The notes under the pieces: model-generated
Databases searched by the model: none
What the model was told of the DNA's origin: nothing
Seen by the model: only the letters and a program-made list of their open reading frames with translations
Assembly (NCBI RefSeq): GCF_014695975.1
Contig: NZ_JACJPI010000046.1
Span: forward strand, 1 to 64,000
Reading direction: 5' to 3'
DNA: 64,000 bases
Origin: Leptolyngbya sp. FACHB-321
Lineage (GTDB): Bacteria; Cyanobacteriota; Cyanobacteriia; Leptolyngbyales; Leptolyngbyaceae
Shown: positions 36,279 through 44,132 of the stretch, piece after piece
How the letters are laid out: every line of letters starts with the position of its first letter
Position numbering within the stretch: the stretch's first letter is position 1
Program-made: the position numbers and the translations under genes

Positions 36279-36752
36279 ATGCACACCCTTAATCACAAAC
36301 TGGAAAAAAGTATTTTGGAAGCGGATGGACGCTATCTTGGCGCTCAGGAGCTTTCTCAGTTGGAGCATTATGCTCGAAGCTATGCCGTGCGTCTGCAAAC
36401 CTATCAGCAGCTACGCGACAACAGCGACAAGTTCATTCTCCAAGCGCTTCGCAAGCTAGCACAGAGCTATCCAGAACTGATTCAACAGCACGGGCAGCGC
36501 TGCAAATATGACATGACTGAGGTGTTACGCTATGTAGCGCTATCCATCTTACGGGATGACGAAATCTTCTTTAAAGAACAAATAATGTCCTGGTTAGATA
36601 CAATCTTGCTGGCACACAAACGCACAGCCCACTGCGTCCTCGCTTACCGTTACTTACAAGAAGCGATCGCCACAGCCCTTTCTAACGATGCTTTAGCGAT
36701 GACCCGTCCTTACTTTGATCTGATTACGCAGTCATTAGAAGCGCACGTTTGA
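36279..36752 (+). CDS. Phycobiliprotein-like protein (phycobilisome protein family)
   Basis: A 157-residue all-helical protein. The end (RPYFDLITQSLEAH) and the middle are in the layout of phycobilisome subunits. The segment CKYDMTEVLRYVAL starting at Cys75 lines up without gaps with the allophycocyanin attachment site CLRDLDYYLRLIT: the bilin-linking Cys and the Asp three residues later (Asp78) are kept, while the usual Arg is Tyr. It lacks the full pigment-contact pattern and is not one of the main subunits. Such orphan relatives occur in cyanobacteria and have been linked to bilin binding or phycobilisome turnover, but this one is unassigned. ATG at 36279 is used rather than the TTG at 36252. 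Confidence 0.75.
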   Translation: MHTLNHKLEKSILEADGRYLGAQELSQLEHYARSYAVRLQTYQQLRDNSDKFILQALRKLAQSYPELIQQHGQRCKYDMTEVLRYVALSILRDDEIFFKEQIMSWLDTILLAHKRTAHCVLAYRYLQEAIATALSNDALAMTRPYFDLITQSLEAHV

Positions 36753-36756
36753 GCAT

Positions 36757-36840
36757 AGAAGTAGGAGTAAGAGGAGAGGAGCTGAGAAGCGTTACTCAAA
36801 ACTTAGAACTCAAAACTCTTCTCCCTCATCCCTTTCTTTT
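36757..36840 (+). repeat. Dispersed purine-arm/pyrimidine-arm repeat copy
   Basis: GTAGGAGTAAGAGGAGAGGAG is the purine arm, ACTCAAAACTTAGAACTCAAA the centre, and CTTCTCCCTCATCCCTTTC the pyrimidine arm. It sits in the spacer between the phycobiliprotein-like gene and the hydrolase gene, and extends to the hydrolase stop codon. Confidence 0.7.
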
Positions 36841-37652
36841 CAGTGCGATCGCGATAGCTCTTGACTATGTTTCACCAAAAAATCTTGGGCTTCCATAATT
36901 TCATACAGGTTCACCCCTGCCTCTAGCAAACAAGCATGACCACTATGGGGCAATACAACAGTTTGGGCATTGGGAAAAAACCTAGCTAAATGCTCAACCT
37001 CTGCTAATGAGGGCAAGAGGCGATCAGCAGCACTAGCTAGCAGCAAAATTGGCTGCTGAAGCTGCTGGAACTGCTCATCATCAACATCAAAGTCGCTCAA
37101 CAGTGAGAGCCGCCAGATCGAGGTACGCTGGGGCACAGAGAGCACTGCATCATAAAACGCCTGTCGATCGCCCTCTGTCACTCGTCCCAAATACGCCAAA
37201 AAGGGCATCAACGTGATCGAGGACAGCCGATAGACAAATTCTGGAACCCAGCGTGTGACTTGTGCTCCCCACATCACCAGAGGTTTACGGCGAAACGAAG
37301 AGGCAGGGTTAACCAGAATGATACGGTCAAAAAGCTGTGGCGCATGCAGCGCGACTTTCATTGCCAAGCAACCCCCAAACGACTCACCGCACAAGTAAAC
37401 TGGGCGATCGGGCGACTGCTGCAATTCTGCCTCAATCAGCGCAACCACGTTTTCAGTTAAAACCTGCCAGTTGGTCAAATCATCCGGTGGAATCGCGAGG
37501 CAACGCACATCAAACGCTGATTCCAGTCCAGCTGTTTGCGCTCGCAGAAGGCGACCAGTGCCATCCATGCCAGGCAAAAAGACAAACAATGGATAATCTG
37601 GTTGCAACCGCTGTGGCGTGAGAAAGCAGGGATGGCTTTGAACGTTTGGCAT
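36840..37652 (-). CDS. Alpha/beta hydrolase (phytyl ester synthase-like N-terminal type)
   Basis: A 270-residue soluble hydrolase. LFVFLPGMDGTGRLLRAQTAGLE is the oxyanion-hole region seen in cyanobacterial and plant ELT/PES hydrolases, LCGESFGGCLAMKVAL carries the nucleophile Ser, and LASAADRLLPSLAEVE and VVLPHSGHACLLEAG carry the likely Asp and His. In plant PES enzymes this domain is fused to an acyltransferase; here an acyltransferase gene lies directly upstream on the same strand. The pair probably acts on acyl lipids or phytyl esters, but the substrate is inferred. The ATG is at 37650-37652. Confidence 0.85.
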   Translation of the reverse strand: MPNVQSHPCFLTPQRLQPDYPLFVFLPGMDGTGRLLRAQTAGLESAFDVRCLAIPPDDLTNWQVLTENVVALIEAELQQSPDRPVYLCGESFGGCLAMKVALHAPQLFDRIILVNPASSFRRKPLVMWGAQVTRWVPEFVYRLSSITLMPFLAYLGRVTEGDRQAFYDAVLSVPQRTSIWRLSLLSDFDVDDEQFQQLQQPILLLASAADRLLPSLAEVEHLARFFPNAQTVVLPHSGHACLLEAGVNLYEIMEAQDFLVKHSQELSRSH

Positions 37653-37735
37653 GGTGAAAGGGGGAGAGGGTTGAAGAGTAAGGGGAGAGAGTACCTTTAA
37701 ATTCAGAATTCCTTTTGCTCTTGCCTTCTGAGTTT
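37653..37735 (-). repeat. Dispersed purine/pyrimidine repeat between the two lipid genes
   Basis: GTGAAAGGGGGAGAGGGTTG and AAGAGTAAGGGGAGAGAG form the purine arm, the centre is AT-rich (CCTTTAAATTCAGAATTCC), and the other arm is TTTTGCTCTTGCCTTCTGAG. It occupies almost the whole gap between the acyltransferase and hydrolase genes. Confidence 0.6.
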
Positions 37736-37741
37736 AGGGTC

Positions 37742-38464
37742 CTAGTAGCTTCCCTGGCGCAACAAGTCATCAATTTCGTTGCGACACTGCTGGGTTAGTT
37801 CAGTCACAAGGGCTTTCGCTTGTTTGCCCTGATAGTGCTGGCGCTGCGCTGGGCTGATCCACTGAGGGCGACCCACCAAAAGATTAACTCGTTGGTAAAT
37901 AACCATTGGGTGCCAACCCTCCTGCGAAAAAAGTGGCTCTGAGGGGTCAAAAAAACTCAGCAGCCTCAGGGGAACCGCCGCATTTGTGGCTTCAGCATCG
38001 GACACGATCGCTACAGGCAGCACCACCAAATCTTGTACCGGAGCACGTAGCGCCAAGTGAGCAAAACCACGCTGAAACACGCCTACTTGCTTGGGTAGCG
38101 TCTGCTTTACCATCGGTTCAGCACCTTCTGGGAAAAGCCCCACCACTTGCTGGCTCTGTAAAAGCTGTACTGCCTGATTAAAGAAAGTTTGCTGTCGGTG
38201 CTCCGGCAGATCTAGTGGAAAGCAGCCCATTTTTTCAACAATGTCTCGCATCACAGGCACCTGACCCATGTAGTGATGACAAGCAAAGCGGATCGGGCGA
38301 TTCAAGGCAGCCATCAAGAGTGGAGCATCGAGAAAGCTGCGATGGTTGCTGACAAGGAGTACGGGTCCAGCTTGAGGAATACGGTCTTGATGCTGCGTAT
38401 AGAGGCGTATTCCTAACGCTGCAAGCAGAAGACGCGAAAGCTGAAGTGGTTGAGCTGAAGGCAT
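37742..38464 (-). CDS. 1-acyl-glycerol-phosphate acyltransferase-like protein (PlsC fold)
   Basis: A 240-residue protein with a PlsC-type domain. VLLVSNHRSFLDAPLLMAAL provides the NHxxxxD catalytic motif. GLFPEGAEPMV replaces the usual FPEGTRS block II, and PRWI-like loops and VLPVAIVSDAEA follow. Relatives in cyanobacteria and plants include the acyltransferase half of phytyl ester synthase-like proteins, some of which make triacylglycerol, phytyl esters or acyl plastoquinol. It is followed by the hydrolase gene on the same strand, 89 bases downstream. A longer frame begins with TTG at 38476; the ATG at 38462-38464 (MPSAQPLQ) is preferred. Confidence 0.85.
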   Translation of the reverse strand: MPSAQPLQLSRLLLAALGIRLYTQHQDRIPQAGPVLLVSNHRSFLDAPLLMAALNRPIRFACHHYMGQVPVMRDIVEKMGCFPLDLPEHRQQTFFNQAVQLLQSQQVVGLFPEGAEPMVKQTLPKQVGVFQRGFAHLALRAPVQDLVVLPVAIVSDAEATNAAVPLRLLSFFDPSEPLFSQEGWHPMVIYQRVNLLVGRPQWISPAQRQHYQGKQAKALVTELTQQCRNEIDDLLRQGSY

Positions 38465-39337
38465 GGGGCAAGCCAAAAAAATCAGGAAGCAAGGCTAAGA
38501 GGGGAATGCGTTACATTGCTTTACATAGCCTAACAGCAATTGTAAGGACGATCGCGGCATTGCAGTATCGCAGGCTAACCAAGCGAGGCAACCGATTCAT
38601 TTTACGCTGCTGACCCATGCTTTACCGCTGCCAGAAGAGGTAGGCAAGAAAATCTGTTTTTATAACCGTTTCCACTTGAGTCAGCCAAACTTATCTGATC
38701 GCTTGCTTCTCCCCCTTATCTATGTTTCAGTAACCCATCTAAATTTACTGTCAGGCTTATCAGTCGTTCAGAGGCGATCCTAAGCTCTTTCTAGGCAAAA
38801 ATTACGTACGTCTAAAACTCTGGTGCTTGCATCTGGCTACAATGCGAACGCAAAGTTTAGGCGGTACACACGCTGCTAAATACATTACGTATTGCGATGA
38901 CGAGTTTCAAACATGCTTTACCACCATTCTTGCTACCCTTAGCCATTCAGTAGGACACGATATTGCTCTAGCACCGCTCTGTTACTGGCTATTACCTCAA
39001 TGTCAGGTGACACCTTTTCAATTTCATATTGGTATGAGTTCAGCTAGTCTGATGATTAACTTAAGATTTTCTTAGCTGTGAAACTGCTGTTTCTAGCTAG
39101 AATTAACAGATTAAGTCATCCTTTTCGATTGGGCGAAGAGCAAATAGTTTAGGAAGAGCACACAATTTAGGTGATTAGCTGCTGCATCAACCTTGATTTT
39201 TAGTGCTAGTTGGTCTGTGCTAGTAATCGAGCGAAATGCTAGAAGTAGTGTTCTCAACCACTAGCTATATCACGTTGAACCTTAAGCTAGAAGTCTCTTC
39301 TATTTTTCCGTAGTATTTGTTTTTTCGTTCAAATCGT
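38465..39337. other. 873-base spacer without a recognised gene
   Basis: This is the longest gap in the window. It includes the acyltransferase promoter at its left and the metG leader at its right. ORFs on the plus strand, such as 38827-39075, show no ribosome site or known family. Much of it is AT-rich (38640-39330). No tRNA, hairpin or repeat copy was identified; decayed genes or small RNAs could be here. Confidence 0.35.
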
Positions 39338-40945
39338 ATGAATTCTCAGTCGATAGCTAGTAATCCATTTACCATTACAACGCCACTCTATTATGTAAAT
39401 GGATTGCCTCACGTTGGCAGTGCCTACCCAACAATCGCTGCTGATGCGATTGCTCGTTTTCGGCGCTTGCAGGGTAAGTCTGTGCTGATGATTACAGGCA
39501 CAGATGAGCACGGGCAGAACATACAGCGGACGGCTGAAAGCCGAGGGTTGCAGCCGCAAGAACACTGTGATCAGATCGCTGCAAGCTTTAAAGCCCTCTG
39601 GCAGCAGTACAACATTCAGTACGATCGCTTTATTCGCACGACTGATCCCCGCCATGAGGCAATCGTTAATGAGTTTTTTCAGCGTGTCTGGGATCACGGT
39701 GACATCTATTTAGGGCGGCAGCAAGGCTGGTATTGCCTTTCCTGCGAAGAGTTCAAAGAAGAGCGAGATTTGCTAGATGATCATCGCTGCTCGATTCATA
39801 CCAATCGTGTAGCTGAGTGGCGCAACGAAGAAAACTACTTTTTTCGATTGTCAAAGTATCAAGGTCAGCTAGAGGCTTTGTATGCCAAGCAGCCTGACTT
39901 TATTCAACCAGAGGCACGTCGTAACGAAGTCCTTAGCTTTGTGAGTCAAGGCTTGCAAGACTTTTCAATCTCTCGCGTTAATCTCGATTGGGGCATTCGA
40001 GTACCGAACGATCCCAAACACACGATTTACGTTTGGTTTGATGCGCTCTTGGGCTATGTAACGGCTCTACTAAAACCCGATGAGGAGCCAACCTTGGAGA
40101 ATGCCCTCAAGCGCTGGTACCCGATCGACACCCATTTGATTGGTAAGGATATCCTGCGGTTTCATGCAGTTTATTGGCCCGCTATGCTGCTATCGGCTGA
40201 GTTGCCGCTGCCAGGACGCATTTTTGGGCATGGACATTTAACCAAAGACGGACAAAAAATGGGCAAAACGCTGGGTAATGTGCTTGATCCAGTTGCCTTA
40301 GTCGAACGCTACGGGTCAGATGCCGTTCGCTATTATTTTCTTAAAGAGATTGAATTTGGGCGTGACGGTGATTTTAACGAAACGCGCTTTATCAACACGT
40401 TGAATGCAGATCTAGCAAACGATTTGGGCAATCTGCTTAATCGCACGCTGAGAATGGCTTATAAGTACTGCGGTGCAATCGTTCCAGAGCTGTTACCTGA
40501 CGCAATTCAAGCAGAGAATACGTTGATGGCGATCGGTATTGGTTTGGGCGATCGTGTCACGCAGGCATACGACGCTCTTGCCTTTAGCGAAGCCTGTGAG
40601 GCAATTCTAAGCCTGGTGAAAGCTGGCAACAAGTACATTGATGACCAAGCACCGTGGTCACTTCACAAGCAAGGTCAACAACAGGCAGTTGAACAAATTT
40701 TGTACACTGTATTAGAGTCAGTCAGACTTGCGGCATACCTCTTAGCGCCGATCACGCCACAGCTTAGTACAGCGGTCTACCAGCAGTTGGGCTTTTCAGT
40801 TAACTTCAATGAACACACGTTAATTCATATTGCCGCTCCGTTTGCAACTCATGCCGGTTGGGGAACACTTCCTCCAAAGCAGGCTCTGGGTGAACCTCAA
40901 CCTGTATTTCAACGCTTAGAAGTTTTAGAAGCCGTTTCGTCCTAA
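39338..40945 (+). CDS. metG: Methionyl-tRNA synthetase
   Basis: Charges tRNA-Met. Residues 10-40 hold ITTPLYYVNGLPHVGSAY, the HIGH-like signature (HVGS), and TGTDEHGQN follows. The zinc-region type motif CLSCEEFKEERDLLDDHRC appears near 128. The KMSKS-like signature reads GQKMGKTLGN (about 306), a variant found in cyanobacterial and chloroplast forms. The C-terminal anticodon-binding helices end before residue 535, without the EMAP-like domain. An in-frame TTG at 39317 would add seven residues; the ATG at 39338 is better. Confidence 0.96.
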   Translation: MNSQSIASNPFTITTPLYYVNGLPHVGSAYPTIAADAIARFRRLQGKSVLMITGTDEHGQNIQRTAESRGLQPQEHCDQIAASFKALWQQYNIQYDRFIRTTDPRHEAIVNEFFQRVWDHGDIYLGRQQGWYCLSCEEFKEERDLLDDHRCSIHTNRVAEWRNEENYFFRLSKYQGQLEALYAKQPDFIQPEARRNEVLSFVSQGLQDFSISRVNLDWGIRVPNDPKHTIYVWFDALLGYVTALLKPDEEPTLENALKRWYPIDTHLIGKDILRFHAVYWPAMLLSAELPLPGRIFGHGHLTKDGQKMGKTLGNVLDPVALVERYGSDAVRYYFLKEIEFGRDGDFNETRFINTLNADLANDLGNLLNRTLRMAYKYCGAIVPELLPDAIQAENTLMAIGIGLGDRVTQAYDALAFSEACEAILSLVKAGNKYIDDQAPWSLHKQGQQQAVEQILYTVLESVRLAAYLLAPITPQLSTAVYQQLGFSVNFNEHTLIHIAAPFATHAGWGTLPPKQALGEPQPVFQRLEVLEAVSS

Positions 40946-41015
40946 GCAGACCGAAGGAGACTCAACGGTTGCTCATTGATTAAAAATCCCCTCATAAAAT
41001 CAAGGTTTAGTACTA

Positions 41016-41621
41016 ATGTTAAGTAACAGTTTTGAGAATGAATCCGTTTTTACTCAGGAACAAGTTCTTGAGAACCGTGGTCGAGTCGCTATTTTTATCG
41101 ACGGTTCCAACTTGTTTTATGCGGCTTTGCAACTGGGGATCGAAATTGACTACACCAAGCTTCTCTGCCGATTAACGGCTGGTTCGCGGCTGTTGCGTTC
41201 GTTTTTCTATACGGGTGTTGATCGCACAAACGAAAAGCAACAAGGGTTTTTGCTGTGGATGCGGCGTAATGGCTATCGGGTGATTTCTAAAGATTTGGTT
41301 CAATTGCCTGATGGCTCTAAAAAAGCAAATCTAGATGTTGAAATTGCAGTTGATATGATGTCGCTGGTTGGCTCTTACGATACTGCTGTTCTAGTCAGTG
41401 GTGATGGCGATCTTGCCTACGCGGTCAATGCAGTAAGCTATCGCGGGGTGCGCGTGGAAGTAGTAAGCCTGCGATCGATGACCAGCGACAGTTTGATCAA
41501 TGTTGCCGATCGCTACATTGATTTGGACAACATTAAAGAAGACATTCAAAAAACGCCGCGCAGCTACACCTATCGTCCTCTCTCCAGCATTGGGTTGATG
41601 GAAAACGTGGAAGACGAATAA
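41016..41621 (+). CDS. labA: NYN-domain protein of the LabA family
   Basis: A 201-residue PIN-like (NYN) protein: VAIFIDGSNLFYAALQLGIEIDYTKLL, then FYTGVDRTNEKQQGFLLWMRRNGYRVISKDL, KANLDVEIAVDMMSLVGSYDTAVLVSGDGDLAYAVNAVSYRGVRVEVV. The acidic residues of the nuclease-like site (FIDGSN, DVEIAVDM, SGDGDLAY) are present. In Synechococcus LabA affects negative feedback in the circadian output pathway; others act on RNA. The ATG is 70 bases downstream of metG; the two may share a transcript. An lptC gene follows. Confidence 0.85.
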   Translation: MLSNSFENESVFTQEQVLENRGRVAIFIDGSNLFYAALQLGIEIDYTKLLCRLTAGSRLLRSFFYTGVDRTNEKQQGFLLWMRRNGYRVISKDLVQLPDGSKKANLDVEIAVDMMSLVGSYDTAVLVSGDGDLAYAVNAVSYRGVRVEVVSLRSMTSDSLINVADRYIDLDNIKEDIQKTPRSYTYRPLSSIGLMENVEDE

Positions 41622-41810
41622 ACAGACTGTTGCAGGTTACTAGAAGAACCCTGTCGCTCTAGGCTGAACTTTTGAGCCGCACTTGGAGTCTTGAGCATTA
41701 GACAATAGACGCTTAACTGTAGACTGGATCAGCTAACTTTAGACAGACAGTTGGCTAGGTTCCTCTATAGTTGAGTCGTCTGCTGTCTAGTTTCTAACCC
41801 TGCCGCTGCT

Positions 41811-43004
41811 ATGATTCCCATGCCCATTCTGTCTCTTCTTCAGCGCGATCGTACTAGCCAAAGCAACCAGAGGCAGAGGGGTATCCGTTCCCCACTACTG
41901 TATGCGTTGCTGCTGACTATACTCTGTACAACGACTGCCTGTGGCAATCGCAATCGCACTGCCGACAAAATTGCTCAAGATACCCAGCAGGCACAAGATT
42001 TTGATAACAGCCTCACCTTTAATGCCGTAACGCTCGAAGAGTTCGACAAGAAGGGGCGACTGTGGTGGAAGGTGAAGGCAGCGCAGGCAAGCTATAGCAA
42101 AGACAAAAAGGTTGCCCGCCTCCAGCAGCCAGCAGGTGAATTTTTTCAGGATGGCGTGTCTGTTTTGCAGGTTAAAGGGCAACAGGGTGAAGTCCAGCAA
42201 AACGGTCAGACAATCTTTTTACGTGGAAAGATTACGGCTACTGATACTCGCGATGGCTTAGTAATGAAGGGCGATGAGCTGGAATGGCAACCGCGTAAGG
42301 AGTTGGTGATTGTTCGCAACAACTTAACCGGAACTCATCGCCAAATGAAAATCGCTGCCAAAGAGGGGCGTTTGTTTACTCGCACACAACGGCTGGAATT
42401 GCAGGGTCAAGTGACGGCACAGGCAATCAACCCAGATTTAACCTTCCAGTCTGAGCGTGCGATCTGGCAGATCAAGCAGCAAACTTTAACGAGCGATCGC
42501 CCTTTGCAGATCGATCGCTTTAATAAAACAGTACTGACCGATCGGGCAACTGCAAATACGGGCGTGGCAGACCTTAAGGCAAAAACAGTCACGCTTAAAC
42601 AGAATGCTCGGTTGACACTTACTAACCCACCAACTCAACTTGCTAGCAATAGTCTAGTTTGGGATTTACAAAGACAGACGGTAGCATCTGACCAATTACT
42701 GACGATCAATAACAGTCAACAGCAAGTTGCCCTCAGCGGTAATGAGGGTCGTATTGATCTCAAAGCGAAAATGCTTTATCTCGAAGGCGATGTGCGTGGC
42801 ATTGGTACAAAGAATCAAGCCCAACTCAACTCCGATCGCTTGAACTGGAATATGGTCACGCAGAAGTTCGAGGCAGACGGTAATTTTCGCTATCGCCAGG
42901 GGCAGCCACCGTTAAACCTGGCAGGACCGAGAGCAACTGGCACACTCCGCGACCAAAATATCCTAGTGGGTGGCGGCAGAGTTGTCACAGAATTTACTCC
43001 TTGA
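41811..43004 (+). CDS. lptC: LptC-type lipopolysaccharide export protein, lipoprotein
   Basis: A 397-residue envelope protein. After the N-terminal hydrophobic helix LLYALLLTILCTTTAC the lipobox TTAC places the lipid-modified Cys before GNRNR. The remaining 340 residues are a repeated beta-jellyroll (LptC/OstA-like): VTLEEFDKKGRLWWKVKAAQASYSKDKKVARL, EVQQNGQTIFLRGKITATD, RLELQGQVTAQ, KMLYLEGDVRG. Cyanobacterial LptC proteins are longer than the 190-residue enterobacterial form and bridge LPS from the inner membrane. The start ATG at 41811 has another Met in frame (residue 4); 41811 is used. Confidence 0.85.
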   Translation: MIPMPILSLLQRDRTSQSNQRQRGIRSPLLYALLLTILCTTTACGNRNRTADKIAQDTQQAQDFDNSLTFNAVTLEEFDKKGRLWWKVKAAQASYSKDKKVARLQQPAGEFFQDGVSVLQVKGQQGEVQQNGQTIFLRGKITATDTRDGLVMKGDELEWQPRKELVIVRNNLTGTHRQMKIAAKEGRLFTRTQRLELQGQVTAQAINPDLTFQSERAIWQIKQQTLTSDRPLQIDRFNKTVLTDRATANTGVADLKAKTVTLKQNARLTLTNPPTQLASNSLVWDLQRQTVASDQLLTINNSQQQVALSGNEGRIDLKAKMLYLEGDVRGIGTKNQAQLNSDRLNWNMVTQKFEADGNFRYRQGQPPLNLAGPRATGTLRDQNILVGGGRVVTEFTP

Positions 43005-43121
43005 AGGACAACAAGGAAGCGGAGCGTGAAAAGAGAGAATCGTACAGTAAGGCTAAACCAAAGTCCAATGCTGGCAGCGGTTCTGATAGCCGCTATCTCT
43101 GCGATCGCAGCAAGTTAACAG

Positions 43122-43153
43122 GCTCACTTCTTTAAGTGGTGAAAGCTTTTTTG
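43122..43153 (+). terminator. Possible terminator after lptC
   Basis: CACTT-CTTT-AAGTG forms a short stem about 130 bases after the lptC stop codon and is followed by GTGAAAGCTTTTTT. The stem is short, so this is a weak call. Confidence 0.25.
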
Positions 43154-43162
43154 AGATTAATG

Positions 43163-43564
43163 TTAAATAAACAACCCAGGATCAACATGAAAAAATGCGC
43201 CTAGCGCCCTTGCTTGAAAGGTGCTGATTTCGCGATCGCCATTCATAATTGCTGCCAGTGCGTCTTCAGAGCCAAGTAAATTGACTAAATCTGGTGGCTT
43301 AAGCTGACGTTGATCCATTAAAAACAGCAGCCTCGAACGAGGCGTTGAGGCATCACCAGGCAAGTAATGGTCTTGCTCAAACTTTTCAATGAGTGTGATC
43401 AGCAGCGCAAAAAGCTCATTTTCTTCTGGGCTACGGTTTGGGCGATGCATTAATACTTCTACGATCGCCAGAGCCTGTTCGTTTTCTGCCTCAGTCCGAA
43501 TCAGCCTTGGCTGATATTGAGCTAAAAGCTCACCGTATTTCTTTGAATCAAAAGTAGGAGCCAT
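43163..43564 (-). CDS. HigA-like antitoxin
   Basis: A 133-residue protein with an N-terminal helical domain (YGELLAQYQPRLIRTEAENEQALAIVEVLMHRP) and a C-terminal helix-turn-helix (RSRLLFLMDQRQLKPPDLVNLLGSEDALAAIMNGDREISTFQARALGAFFHVDP), the arrangement of HigA-type antitoxins. It is overlapped by 17 bases at its start by the upstream HigB-like gene, so the two are translationally coupled. The start is ATG at 43562-43564; a longer frame begins at 43591. It normally neutralises the toxin and represses the operon. Confidence 0.85.
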   Translation of the reverse strand: MAPTFDSKKYGELLAQYQPRLIRTEAENEQALAIVEVLMHRPNRSPEENELFALLITLIEKFEQDHYLPGDASTPRSRLLFLMDQRQLKPPDLVNLLGSEDALAAIMNGDREISTFQARALGAFFHVDPGLFI

Positions 43565-43844
43565 TCTGTTGCTGCTCCTTGTACTCTGCATGAGTCAGAA
43601 GGTGCTTGAGGTAGATTAATTGCCCTTCGTAATTAATGCTCACAATTAAACGATACTGCTTTCCCTTAAGGCTAAACACTGTAAAGTGATTAATCACTTC
43701 AGCCTGCGGAAAAACTGACTGAATCCCACTTAAATTAGACCAATTCGCCCTGCTTGCAACCTTGAGCCAATCATCCAAAACACCACAATTATCAGAATGC
43801 TTTTTACCAAAGTCACGAAATTGCTTGTAACGGATGACGTGCAT
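43548..43844 (-). CDS. HigB-like toxin (mRNA interferase family)
   Basis: A 98-residue basic protein: MHVIRYKQFRDFGKKHSDNCGVLDDWLKVASRANWSNLSGIQSVFPQAEVINHFTVFSLKGKQYRLIVSINYEGQLIYLKHLLTHAEYKE. The pattern (W...V..A.W.n...ik..fp.A......vF.i.GN.yRLi..i.y....vfik.i.tHaeY) is the HigB_toxin family. It is the first gene of a toxin-first operon, as usual for HigBA. ATG at 43842-43844 has GGACAATT upstream, a weak site. HigB toxins cut mRNA on the ribosome. Confidence 0.9.
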   Translation of the reverse strand: MHVIRYKQFRDFGKKHSDNCGVLDDWLKVASRANWSNLSGIQSVFPQAEVINHFTVFSLKGKQYRLIVSINYEGQLIYLKHLLTHAEYKEQQQNGSYF

Positions 43845-43851
43845 TTTAAGG

Positions 43852-43910
43852 ACAATTACACTTCCTAAGTGACTTTCATTGTAATTACATCAATCTCCGC
43901 GTCCGGTCAA
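43852..43910 (-). promoter_or_regulatory. Candidate higBA promoter and operator
   Basis: Between 8 and 66 bases upstream of the toxin ATG lie CACTT-CCT-AAGTG (43859-43871, perfect 5+5 arms), the palindrome TGTAATTACA (43880-43889) and a similar half ACAATTACAC, and a TTGACC hexamer (43905-43910, minus strand). HigA-type antitoxins bind palindromes at their own promoter, so these are operator candidates. The -10/-35 spacing is not ideal. Confidence 0.4.
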
Positions 43911-44132
43911 TTTGTGCGATCGCCTTTACCCTAAGCGTTAAACGAGTGCTTAAGGCAAGCCTCAGAATAGAAGCTTAGTAAATGCTGGAGAGATGAGTGG
44001 GACAGCGGAGGGAGGTCGATCGTTAAAGTTTGCCTTGAAGCGCATCAAAACAATTGTTTACGACGCTCTTGCTGCCTTCTAAAGCATCTTCGTGAGGCAA
44101 TTACACCCATAGTTACTAACAGCAAGGAGCAG

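Noticed and set aside
38827-39075. Plus-strand ORF of 82 residues in the longest spacer
   Set aside because: No ribosome site and no recognisable family, although it is Cys/His-rich; chance ORF is more likely.
43915-43925. GCGATCGC octamers as regulatory sites
   Set aside because: These HIP1 sequences are spread over nearly all genes and spacers of the window and cannot mark a specific control site.
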